From: Acidobacteriaceae bacterium
Lineage (GTDB): Bacteria > Acidobacteriota > Terriglobia > Terriglobales > SbA1
Reading direction: 5' to 3'
NCBI GenBank assembly: GCA_003156615.1
Contig: PMHI01000725.1
Span: 191 to 8,996 of the forward strand
DNA: 8,806 nt
Made by a program: the position numbers and the translations under genes. A model generated the notes under the pieces. The model did no database searches, had not been told where the DNA came from, and was given only the letters and a program-made list of their open reading frames with translations. This document shows, piece after piece, positions 1 through 5,149 of this stretch (position 1 is the first letter of the stretch; each line of letters begins with the position of its first letter).

Positions 1-30
1 CATTTCTTGTCTGACCGCTCCCAGCAGCGT

Positions 31-116
31 AAAGATCTGTGGTTTCCCGCCCCGCCTATGCATTCGTGTCAATTCGCATTCGCATTATGATGCCGTGCAC
101 CGATCAGCAGATCTTT
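31..116. repeat. Inverted repeat with distant arms (AAAGATCTG / CAGATCTTT)
   Basis: AAAGATCTG at 31-39 is perfectly complementary to CAGATCTTT at 108-116, a 9-bp inverted repeat with a 68-nt spacer. Each arm contains the self-palindromic AGATCT, which makes a chance pair more likely. The spacer holds short ATTCG repeats (about 62-84). No gene can be supported here. Confidence 0.3.
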
Positions 117-183
117 CCTCGCCACTCCCTGCAGATCGAGAATCGTTTTGGGTTCGTCTGAGAGCGAAGCTTTTGGCGCCGCC

Positions 184-213
184 GGCAAGGGCTTCGCCCG
201 CCAGTCTTTTTTT
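184..213 (+). terminator. Possible rho-independent terminator
   Basis: GGGC (189-192) pairs with GCCC (196-199) around a TTC loop. The stem extends through GGC (184-186) with GCC (200-202) past an AA bulge. Seven T residues (207-213) follow after a 4-nt gap. The stem is short and bulged and no gene upstream is visible, so the call is weak. Confidence 0.28.
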
Positions 214-269
214 CACCCGCCCGGCGAGGAAGTCCGCGAAGGGCGCGTTGTCCTTACGAGGGCAGGATC

Positions 270-449
270 ATGCACGATTTCCGCAGAAGTACAGCGCGTG
301 AAATGTGGCGGGCAGGGTCAACCGTCGAAGAGTGCATGGAAGTGACCGGGCACGCCACAGCGGCGATGCTTAAACGATATGCCGATCTATTCACGGAGGA
401 TGAACGGCGGGCGCTGCAGCGGAAGGTACAGGAGCGGCGTCGCATGTAG
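270..449 (+). pseudogene. Tyrosine recombinase (phage-type integrase), C-terminal fragment
   Basis: This 59-codon frame runs from ATG 270 to TAG 447-449 and reads MHDFRRSTAREMWRAGS, then VEECMEVTGHATAAMLKRYA. It matches the end of the catalytic domain of tyrosine recombinases. HDFRR is the H-x-x-R box, GH supplies the second conserved histidine, and the Tyr in LKRYA sits where the nucleophile is expected. A charged helical tail follows. Family members are usually over 300 aa, so the N-terminal DNA-binding part and the first catalytic Arg are missing. The frame is open for some distance upstream (for example GRI directly before the Met) but does not read as integrase, so the break is probably a deletion or frameshift before 261. 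There is no Shine-Dalgarno, and the piece cannot be an active enzyme. It lies near a tRNA-like fragment, as expected at the edge of an integrated element. Confidence 0.75.
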
Positions 450-512
450 CAGATCACTGCGACTATGGCACAGGCACGGGCTTTCGCTAACTGAAGACGG
501 ATAACACGGACA

Positions 513-543
513 AATCGAAAGGGGCCGCTCAATCGAAGGGCCC
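513..543. repeat. Pair of imperfect direct repeats beside the tRNA-like fragment
   Basis: AATCGAAAGGGGCC (513-526) and AATCGAAGGGCCC (531-543) are near-identical 13-14-mers with 18-nt periodicity. They lie between the recombinase fragment and the tRNA-like fragment. Repeated short sites beside an att core can be recombinase arm sites, but that role is inferred only from position. Confidence 0.45.
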
Positions 544-560
544 TGAATTGTTGCAAAGAT

Positions 561-603
561 TGGTTGGGGGGTGGATTTGAACCACCGACCTTTGGGCTGT
601 GAG
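561..603 (-). pseudogene. Degenerate 3' half of a tRNA (Met-CAT-like), probable old att site
   Basis: Read on the minus strand, this segment starts with CTCACAGCCC (anticodon-loop side), then has an AGGTC variable loop, a 5-bp T stem (GGTGG/CCACC) around the TTCAAAT T loop, a C-rich acceptor strand and AACCA. These are the features of a tRNA 3' half in the right order and spacing. The 5' half is absent: upstream bases do not pair with the anticodon 3' stem, and no D arm or matching acceptor strand is seen. The order resembles elongator Met tRNA, with CAC where CAT would be and an acceptor strand about two bases short. That identity is from memory of tRNA-Met sequences and is less certain than the tRNA nature. 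With the recombinase remnant about 110 nt away, it is best explained as an attachment-site duplicate left by integration. It should not be annotated as a functional tRNA. Confidence 0.6.
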
Positions 604-652
604 TGTAACAAAGGTTGGAATTGCAATAACTTACCCAAGTCGGGCCGTAAAG

Positions 653-697
653 CCTCGGCGTTTCAGGCCGGGGATATAAAGGCTCCCCTTGTTTTTT
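653..697 (+). terminator. Terminator-like hairpin with a competing upstream hairpin
   Basis: GGGGA (670-674) pairs with TCCCC (684-688) and is followed directly by TTGTTTTTT (689-697), the form of an intrinsic terminator. An overlapping hairpin, CCTCGGC (653-659) with GCCGGGG (667-673), has 7 bp including one T-G wobble. It uses the same GGGG, so the two folds exclude each other. A further weak stem (631-650) lies upstream. This is the geometry of an attenuator, but no regulated gene follows closely, so it may be only a terminator or chance. Confidence 0.4.
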
Positions 698-798
698 CCC
701 TTCCGTTCGTTCTAGAATCCTTGCCGTCCACAAGACCTATGGCCGGGCATGGCTAGAAGTTAAGCCTCTTCGTTGTCCTCCGCTGAAGTAGGGCGGTT

Positions 799-850
799 GT
801 GGGAGGAACCCACCGAAGAGACCTCGCCAAAACGAGGTTCCGTAGGAACC
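799..850. repeat. Cluster of three hairpins, two mutually exclusive
   Basis: GTGGG (799-803) pairs with CCCAC (809-813). ACCTCG (821-826) pairs with CGAGGT (833-838). GGTTCC (836-841) pairs with GGAACC (845-850) around GTA. The second and third share bases 836-838 and cannot form together. AGGAACCC occurs as a direct repeat at 804-811 and 844-851, so GGTTCC could pair with either copy. The arrangement suggests a structured RNA or a palindromic intergenic repeat unit. Confidence 0.5.
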
Positions 851-918
851 CTCGCCCCTTGCGGCGCGGAGGATGTCAAAAGGGACGGATGGCACCCTAA
901 ATCCTTGGAAGGAACGCA

Positions 919-948
919 GGGGACAATTAATGTTCCCCAGATGTTCCC
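919..948. repeat. GGGGACA/TGTTCCCC dyad plus a third TGTTCCC copy
   Basis: GGGGACAATTAATGTTCCCC (919-938) is an inverted repeat with one bulged T and an ATTAA centre. A second TGTTCCC (942-948) starts 11 bp after the first (931-937), about one helical turn. Three copies of one half-site could be an operator, but no adjacent promoter or gene is evident. Confidence 0.4.
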
Positions 949-1092
949 TCTCTTTCGATTCTGCCTGCGGCTATGACTCGTTGTTAAATAGATCGTCAGG
1001 CGATGGTGGGCCATAGCTGACTTCGGGATGAAGTTGCCAGTTCAATCCCGGATAAGCGGTTGGTCACAAAGATTAACCAGCATGGATTGATG

Positions 1093-1132
1093 CCGGAGCT
1101 CGAGTCATGGGCAGAACGACTCGTAGGTCCGG
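1093..1132. repeat. 40-nt two-part hairpin
   Basis: CCGGA (1093-1097) pairs with TCCGG (1128-1132). Inside it, CGAGTC (1101-1106) pairs with GACTCG (1118-1123) around an 11-nt loop, with an internal loop (GCT opposite TAGG) between the stems. All 11 base pairs are Watson-Crick. No terminator T-tract follows. It could be part of a structured RNA or mobile-element debris. Confidence 0.45.
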
Positions 1133-1185
1133 TTCTGAGGCCAAGCTGAGATCCCCCGATACGCGCTGTAGTAGGCTTGCCGCCG

Positions 1186-1203
1186 CGTCAAATCGATTTG
1201 ACG
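1186..1203. promoter_or_regulatory. Perfect 18-bp palindrome, candidate operator
   Basis: CGTCAAATCGATTTGACG is perfectly self-complementary with no spacer and ends about 130 nt before the peptidase start. Such uninterrupted dyads are typical of sites for dimeric regulators. The right end contains TTGACG, a possible -35 element, but no good -10 lies 16-18 nt downstream. The regulatory role is inferred. Confidence 0.45.
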
Positions 1204-1275
1204 TCTGCCCACCTGAAGTGTGGGGCGCGCGGAACCAACCTTCTCCGGATCTCAACGTCTAACGGCAAGGCGCGG

Positions 1276-1281
1276 TATTAT
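1276..1281 (+). promoter_or_regulatory. Possible -10 element of the M13 peptidase gene
   Basis: TATTAT matches four of six bases of TATAAT, 53 nt before the chosen start codon. The -35 region at about 1252-1258 (TCAACGT) is poor, so the promoter would be weak, activator-dependent or misplaced. It lies just upstream of the TGTCG dyads. Confidence 0.25.
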
Positions 1282-1291
1282 CGATTTCAGG

Positions 1292-1316
1292 TGTCGATCG
1301 ACAATTCGAGTTGTCG
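1292..1316. promoter_or_regulatory. Two overlapping dyads built on TGTCG, candidate operator
   Basis: TGTCGATCGACA (1292-1303) is a perfect 12-bp palindrome. It overlaps CGACAATTCGAGTTGTCG (1299-1316), an 18-bp dyad with perfect 6-bp ends. The half-site TGTCG therefore occurs at 1292, inverted at 1299, and again at 1312. The cluster lies between the possible -10 and the Shine-Dalgarno of the peptidase gene, so it could act on DNA or as alternative hairpins in the 5' leader. Confidence 0.4.
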
Positions 1317-1323
1317 TTATTTC

Positions 1324-1327
1324 GGAG
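1324..1327 (+). promoter_or_regulatory. Shine-Dalgarno that sets the M13 peptidase start
   Basis: GGAG ends 7 nt before ATG 1335. The longer frame would begin at TTG 1311 inside the TGTCG dyads, without a site of its own, so 1335 is preferred. Confidence 0.6.
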
Positions 1328-1334
1328 CTCATTC

Positions 1335-3401
1335 ATGAACATGATCCCTTCATTTTCGAGATTCGCATTAGTTTGTGCAGTTTTGGGTGCAATTTTCGCC
1401 TCGACTGAGGAAAAGTCGGCGCCGCAGGTACACGGAATTGCGGTCGCGAACATGGATCGCTCAATCAAGCCGGGCGACGATTTCTTTCAGTACGCCAACG
1501 GCAATTGGATGAAGCGCACCGAGATTCCGCCTGATCGCGGCGCGGTGGATGTGTGGACGAAACTTGCCGATTTGACCGATGAGCGCACAGCGGATCTGGT
1601 GGCGGAGATCGCGAAATCGAATCCGCCGGCAGGATCGAAGGAGCGCAAGGTCGCGGACCTCTACAACTCTTATATGGACGAAGCGGGAATCGAGTCGACA
1701 GGGCTGGCACCGCTGCGTCCGCATCTCGACGCGATCGCAGCTATTCATGACAAGCGGGAATTGGCGCGGGCTCTGGGCGAGACTCTGCGTGCCGACGTGG
1801 ACGCTTTGAATAACACGAACTATCACACGGCGAATCTGTTTGGGCTGTGGGTGGCTCCAGGGTTCGACGACCCAGATCGCTACATTCCGTATCTTCTGCA
1901 AGGTGGGTTGCACCTGCCGGATCGCGAGTATTACCTGAGCGACAGCGAGCAGATGCGGAAAACGCGGGAGCAATACAAAGCGCATGTGGCGAACATGCTC
2001 AAGCTGGCGGGATTCTCCGAACCCGAGGCACGGGCTGGACGCATAGTCGAGTTGGAGCATGCGATCGCCGAGGTGCACAGGAGCCTGGCCGACAGCCAAG
2101 ACATTCACAAGGCGAACAATAAGTGGACGCAGGCGGACTTTCGTGCGAAGGCTCCGGGGCTCGATTGGAGCGAATATTTTCAGGGTGCGGGGTTGAGCAA
2201 AGTTGAGAGTTTCATCGTGTGGCAGCCGGAGGCGTTTACCGGAGAATCCGCGGTGGTCCGGTCGGCGCCGATCGAGACGTGGAAGGACTGGATGGCGTTT
2301 CATCTGATCGAGAGCTACGGCGAAGTGCTGCCGAAAGCCTTAGCCGACGAAGAGTTCGCCTTTTTCGGCAAAGAGCTTTCCGGGGTGCCGCAGCAATTGC
2401 CGCGATGGCAGCGCGCAGTGTTCGTGGTGAATGGCCTTTTGGGGGATGTGGTTGGTCAGGTCTATGCGCAGAAATATTTTTCGCCGGAAGCGAAGGCGCG
2501 AGCGGAGGGGATGGTGGCCAATCTGATTGCGGGGTTTCACAAGCGAATCGAAGCGCTGACGTGGATGAATCCGTCGACCAAGGCGGAGGCCGAAGCGAAG
2601 CTCTCGACGTTGTATGTCGGGGTTGGGTATCCGGAAAGCTGGCACGATTACTCGAATTATGAGGTGAAAGCGGACGACATCTTTGGCAACATCTGGCGCG
2701 GCGGTTTATCGGAATATCGGCGGCAGGTCGGGCGGCTAGGCAACGCGGTGGACAAGAAGGAATGGTCGATGGCCCCGCAGACCGTAAATGCGGTGAACTT
2801 GCCGCTGCAAAACGCGCTGAACTTTCCTGCCGCTGTGTTGCAGCCACCGTTTTATGATCCCGAGGCTCCGGCAGCATCGAACTATGGCGCAATCGGAACG
2901 GTGATTGGGCATGAGATCAGCCACACGTTCGATACAGAAGGCAGCACATTCGACGCGAAAGGACGATTGCGCAACTGGTGGACGCCAGATGATCTTAAGC
3001 ACTTCGAGGCGGCCACGGCGCAACTGGCGGCGCAGTATGACATGTACAAACCGTTTCCCGATCTGTCGGTGAATGGGAAGCAGACGCTGGCAGAGAACAT
3101 TGCGGACGTGGCGGGCATCTCGGCGGCCTATGACGGATACCGGGCGTCGCTCGCGGGCAGGGAAGCTGCGGTGCAAGATGGGCTTTCGGGTGATCAGCAA
3201 TTCTTCGTCGCGTTCGGGCAGAACTGGGGCGAAAAGATGAGGGACGAGGCGCTACGTCAGGAGGTGCTGACGGATCCGCATGCGCCAGCACGGTATCGGG
3301 CGTTGGAAGTGAGGAACATTGACGCATGGTACACGGCGTTTGACTTGAAGCCGGGGGAAAAGCTGTATCTAGCGCCAGTGGAGCGGGCGAGGATCTGGTA
3401 G
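1335..3401 (+). CDS. Secreted M13-family (neprilysin-like) zinc metallopeptidase
   Basis: This 688-aa M13 endopeptidase hydrolyses peptides, probably oligopeptides, outside the cytoplasm. Residues 1-22 form a signal peptide (hydrophobic core FALVCAVLGAIFA). The N-terminal M13 domain follows (DDFFQYANGNWM is typical) up to about residue 430, then the catalytic domain. The zinc motif HEISH supplies H526, E527 (catalytic) and H530. ENIAD gives the third ligand E587 and D591. H649 and R655 in the DPHAPARYR segment match neprilysin H711 and R717, and the protein ends in the family-typical RIW. Length is normal. The start is set by GGAG with 7-nt spacing. One oddity: neprilysin's substrate-binding NAFY motif, 41 residues before HExxH, reads N485-A-V-N488, so the conserved Tyr is lost. 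Overlapping dyads upstream suggest regulation. An uncharacterised secreted protein follows after 71 nt and may be co-transcribed. The family assignment is secure; the substrate is unknown. Confidence 0.96.
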   Translation: MNMIPSFSRFALVCAVLGAIFASTEEKSAPQVHGIAVANMDRSIKPGDDFFQYANGNWMKRTEIPPDRGAVDVWTKLADLTDERTADLVAEIAKSNPPAGSKERKVADLYNSYMDEAGIESTGLAPLRPHLDAIAAIHDKRELARALGETLRADVDALNNTNYHTANLFGLWVAPGFDDPDRYIPYLLQGGLHLPDREYYLSDSEQMRKTREQYKAHVANMLKLAGFSEPEARAGRIVELEHAIAEVHRSLADSQDIHKANNKWTQADFRAKAPGLDWSEYFQGAGLSKVESFIVWQPEAFTGESAVVRSAPIETWKDWMAFHLIESYGEVLPKALADEEFAFFGKELSGVPQQLPRWQRAVFVVNGLLGDVVGQVYAQKYFSPEAKARAEGMVANLIAGFHKRIEALTWMNPSTKAEAEAKLSTLYVGVGYPESWHDYSNYEVKADDIFGNIWRGGLSEYRRQVGRLGNAVDKKEWSMAPQTVNAVNLPLQNALNFPAAVLQPPFYDPEAPAASNYGAIGTVIGHEISHTFDTEGSTFDAKGRLRNWWTPDDLKHFEAATAQLAAQYDMYKPFPDLSVNGKQTLAENIADVAGISAAYDGYRASLAGREAAVQDGLSGDQQFFVAFGQNWGEKMRDEALRQEVLTDPHAPARYRALEVRNIDAWYTAFDLKPGEKLYLAPVERARIW

Positions 3402-3458
3402 TGAGGATTAAATGATTTGCACGCAACGGGATCGCGGCGTGGTCCCTCGGAAGAATTT

Positions 3459-3464
3459 AAGGAG
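3459..3464 (+). promoter_or_regulatory. Strong Shine-Dalgarno of the 237-aa protein gene
   Basis: AAGGAG lies 8 nt before ATG 3473, close to ideal. It supports independent, efficient initiation rather than coupling to the peptidase gene. Confidence 0.6.
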
Positions 3465-3472
3465 AGAATCTA

Positions 3473-4186
3473 ATGAACCGAGAGATCGTCAATACAATCG
3501 CATCGGGAACCTTCGTGCTGGTCCTGGTGATCGCGCTAAGCTCGTTATGCCCTGCCCGGGCGCGGGACTCTGGACCGTCGTATGAGCGCATGGCCCCGAT
3601 TGAGCAGTATCTGATGACGGATCGAAATACCGAGATAGCCTTTGCACGGACCGCGGCCCCGGAGTCCATTTCACGCGATGCCGAGGTCTTGGTCCTCGGG
3701 CGCCACGGTTACGAAACTGCAGTGAAAGGCAAGAACGGCTGGGTGTGCGTTGTGGAGCGATCGTGGATGGCCCCGTTCGACGACCCGGAGTTCTTGAACC
3801 CCGATCAGCGGCTTCCGCTTTGCCTCAATCCGCCGGCTGTACGAACCCATCTGCCACTCACTTTCAAAACGACGGAGTTGGCAATGGCTGGACTGTCAAG
3901 AACTCAGATGTTCGACAATATCAAAGCCGCATACGACAAGAAGGAACTGCCGCTGCCGGAACCGGGGGCGATGTGCTATATGACGTCGAAGCAACAGTAC
4001 TTTAGCCGCAAGGTTGGGAATGCGGATCCCCACCTGATGTTTTGGTTTCCCAAAACAGACGATCTGTTTTGGGGCGCAGGTCTCCCTGGCTCCCCGGTGT
4101 ATGTGCATCAATATTCTCCGGAGCCGATCACCGAATTCATTATCTCGGTATCCAAGTGGTCGGACGGAACGGTACCGACGGATTAG
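3473..4186 (+). CDS. Conserved-looking secreted protein of unknown function (237 aa)
   Basis: I recognise no characterised domain. Residues 1-30 form a signal peptide (core TFVLVLVIALSSLC, likely cleavage after PARA), so the product is probably periplasmic or extracellular. The mature part is about 207 aa with no further membrane segment. Features seen are EQYLMTDRNTEIAFARTAAP near residues 44-63; an EVLVLGRHGYETAVKGKNGW segment (71-90) ending just before C92; further cysteines C117 and C168; and an aromatic, Gly/Pro-rich stretch from H187 through W191 to GLPGSPVYVHQY. Three mature cysteines allow one disulfide. Coding character is good: one long frame, a strong ribosome-binding site and a clean signal peptide. 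I recall similar uncharacterised proteins in soil bacteria, but this is memory, not a search. It lies 71 nt behind the M13 peptidase on the same strand, so co-transcription is possible. No function is proposed. Confidence 0.88.
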   Translation: MNREIVNTIASGTFVLVLVIALSSLCPARARDSGPSYERMAPIEQYLMTDRNTEIAFARTAAPESISRDAEVLVLGRHGYETAVKGKNGWVCVVERSWMAPFDDPEFLNPDQRLPLCLNPPAVRTHLPLTFKTTELAMAGLSRTQMFDNIKAAYDKKELPLPEPGAMCYMTSKQQYFSRKVGNADPHLMFWFPKTDDLFWGAGLPGSPVYVHQYSPEPITEFIISVSKWSDGTVPTD

Positions 4187-4206
4187 TACTGCGAGCGATC
4201 TCAACG

Positions 4207-4260
4207 AACGTCAGCTCATAACCATCTGAAGAAAAACTCTTGAAATCTCAGGCTGACGTT
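4207..4260. repeat. 9-bp perfect inverted repeat after the 237-aa protein gene
   Basis: AACGTCAGC (4207-4215) and GCTGACGTT (4252-4260) are exact complements with a 36-nt spacer. The pair starts 21 nt after the upstream stop codon and overlaps the 3' end of the small minus-strand ORF. There is no T-tract on either side, so it is not a standard intrinsic terminator. Confidence 0.45.
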
Positions 4261-4445
4261 ATGATCTTGGGGCGTAAGTTCGCCGGCGCGGACCGAATTG
4301 AGCCGGTGTCGGGCCAGACGCCCGAGCCGTTTTGACCGCCTTCGACGATTTCGTAACGTATTTCGATGTGATTCGCCGGCCCGAAATGTAGCCGACCTGT
4401 CCCACAAGGGACGCGCAGGGCAGAGAGATCGTTGGGTGTAACCAT
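4248..4445 (-). CDS. Possible small protein, 65 aa, unknown function
   Basis: This weak candidate is the only gene-like frame in the gap. The protein begins MVTPNDLSALRVPCGTG, contains HFGPANHIEIRYEIVEGG and ends PKIITSA. Unlike the Arg- and Ser-rich chance frames around it, its composition is balanced and third positions favour G and C. It has no signal peptide or membrane segment, and I recognise no family. An in-frame TGA lies 18 nt before the ATG, so the start cannot move far upstream. The only ribosome-binding candidate, AAAGGG, is just 3 nt from the ATG, which is too close. It points against the plus-strand genes on both sides. It could be a fragment of a decayed larger gene. Confidence 0.3.
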   Translation of the reverse strand: MVTPNDLSALRVPCGTGRLHFGPANHIEIRYEIVEGGQNGSGVWPDTGSIRSAPANLRPKIITSA

Positions 4446-4475
4446 AAGCCCTTTCGGGTCTCACCCCGTGGCTGG

Positions 4476-4500
4476 ATGGTCGGTCATGGAGACTGACCAT
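4476..4500. repeat. 10-bp hairpin
   Basis: ATGGTCGGTC (4476-4485) pairs with GACTGACCAT (4491-4500) over all 10 positions, one of them a G-T wobble, around a 5-nt ATGGA loop. It lies 30 nt upstream of the small minus-strand ORF and has no T-tract on either strand. Confidence 0.45.
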
Positions 4501-4754
4501 AAACGGGCCTCGAGACCATTAGCCGCCAGATGAAGGCATCATGAAACCTTATATGCTGTGTTCCACGAGAAATAATCGGACCGACAAGCACTTACCGAAA
4601 CCACTCTATAACCATCCGCTGCGCATAATATTGCTTGGACTAAACCGCTACGCGGTAGGAATCCGCACGACATTCAGTTCGTGACCTCGGGTATCCATCT
4701 GGTCTCGCTCCTCAGTCTTGTTCCCCTGTAAGTCTCTTTTGCGGAACCATGGGG

Positions 4755-4810
4755 TCGCTGCTTGCAGCGAATTCCATCCGACAAAGGAGCTTTCCATGAC
4801 ATCCTTCTGA
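4755..4810 (+). other. Hairpin followed by ribosome-binding site and four-codon ORF
   Basis: TCGCTGC (4755-4761) and GCAGCGA (4764-4770) form a perfect 7-bp inverted repeat around TT. Then AAAGGAG (4783-4789) stands 6 nt before ATG 4796, and the frame stops after Met-Thr-Ser-Phe (TGA 4808-4810). The signal quality is out of proportion to a four-codon product. Either it is a leader peptide or the start of a gene broken by a frameshift: removing one base before the TGA opens a 36-residue frame to 4904. Confidence 0.3.
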
Positions 4811-4994
4811 GCACGTTCACGTCACTGCCTCTCAACTTGGGAAGTACCTATTCCCTTACAAAACCCATAGTACATACATCCTGCCGGCGGTCTTAGCCCA
4901 ATGAAGTTCTTAAATCACCGGCGCGCCTTCCACAACTTTATTTCCTCCGCCCGCACCTACTCGTAGCCGCTCCGTCGGGCTCACAATGCTCTGC

Positions 4995-5111
4995 ATTGAC
5001 AGACTTACTCAGATGTCTGGTTATGTCAATTGTTCCCGGATTGTCCAGGACAGCCCGCACCGAGATACAACTGCTTACATCTTGACATGTCTTCTCATAG
5101 AGGTTCATGCT
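4995..5111 (+). promoter_or_regulatory. Promoter/operator region with repeated TGTC/GACA dyads
   Basis: There are two consensus -35 hexamers. TTGACA at 4996-5001 has only poor -10 matches (around 5019-5026). TTGACA at 5082-5087 has CATGCT at 5106-5111, three of six, at 18-nt spacing. Around them are ATTGACA (4995-5001) with TGTCAAT (5024-5030), CAGAC (5000-5004) with GTCTG (5015-5019), the 11-bp palindrome TGTCC-A-GGACA (5042-5052), and GACATGTC (5084-5091). This density suggests a regulator site for the gene starting at 5161. Promoter strength and identity are inferred. Confidence 0.4.
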
Positions 5112-5149
5112 CTCTACTTCAGGGTCCCAAAGATTCGGCGTTCGCACAC

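Larger units (their letters stand above)
604..1334. other. 731-nt non-coding stretch rich in inverted repeats
   Basis: No reading frame here has a ribosome-binding site or recognisable protein; the short open frames on both strands look like chance. The segment instead holds many inverted repeats, the main ones listed separately. Smaller ones are CGGGAT (1024-1029) with ATCCCG (1045-1050), and GCAT (1080-1083) with ATGC (1090-1093). The left half adjoins the integration remnant and may be element debris or a structured RNA. The right half (about 1186-1334) is the probable control region of the downstream peptidase gene. Confidence 0.6.

Noticed and set aside
95..345. Overlapping plus-strand frames at 95-301 and 148-345 as genes
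   Set aside because: They overlap the recombinase remnant out of frame, lack Shine-Dalgarno sequences and resemble no protein.
561..603. Functional tRNA on the minus strand
   Set aside because: There is no 5' acceptor strand or D arm, the anticodon stem does not pair beyond two bases, and the acceptor strand is short. Only the 3' half is recognisable.
254..756. Open frames of 60-160 codons on both strands crossing the tRNA-like fragment
   Set aside because: Their peptide matches come from reading tRNA sequence (for example DLNHRPLG), a known source of spurious proteins. They have no ribosome-binding sites and odd composition.
760..1014. Minus- and plus-strand frames over 760-1014 as genes
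   Set aside because: The sequence is dominated by inverted repeats, no initiation signals are present and the translations are low-complexity.
1011..1056. T-arm-like GTTCAATCC near 1040-1048 as part of another tRNA
   Set aside because: The 5' side of the T stem is missing, and no anticodon or acceptor arm can be drawn around it.
1085..1138. Resemblance of the 1093-1132 hairpin and the following CGGTTCTGAGG to group II intron domain V
   Set aside because: Domain V is about 34 nt with a GNRA-type tetraloop and a conserved lower helix. Here the element is 40 nt with an 11-nt loop, the catalytic-triad pairing is broken, and no reverse transcriptase is nearby.
1461..2303. 280-codon minus-strand frame inside the peptidase gene
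   Set aside because: It is an antisense shadow of a strong M13 coding sequence: Arg-rich, no ribosome-binding site and no family resemblance.
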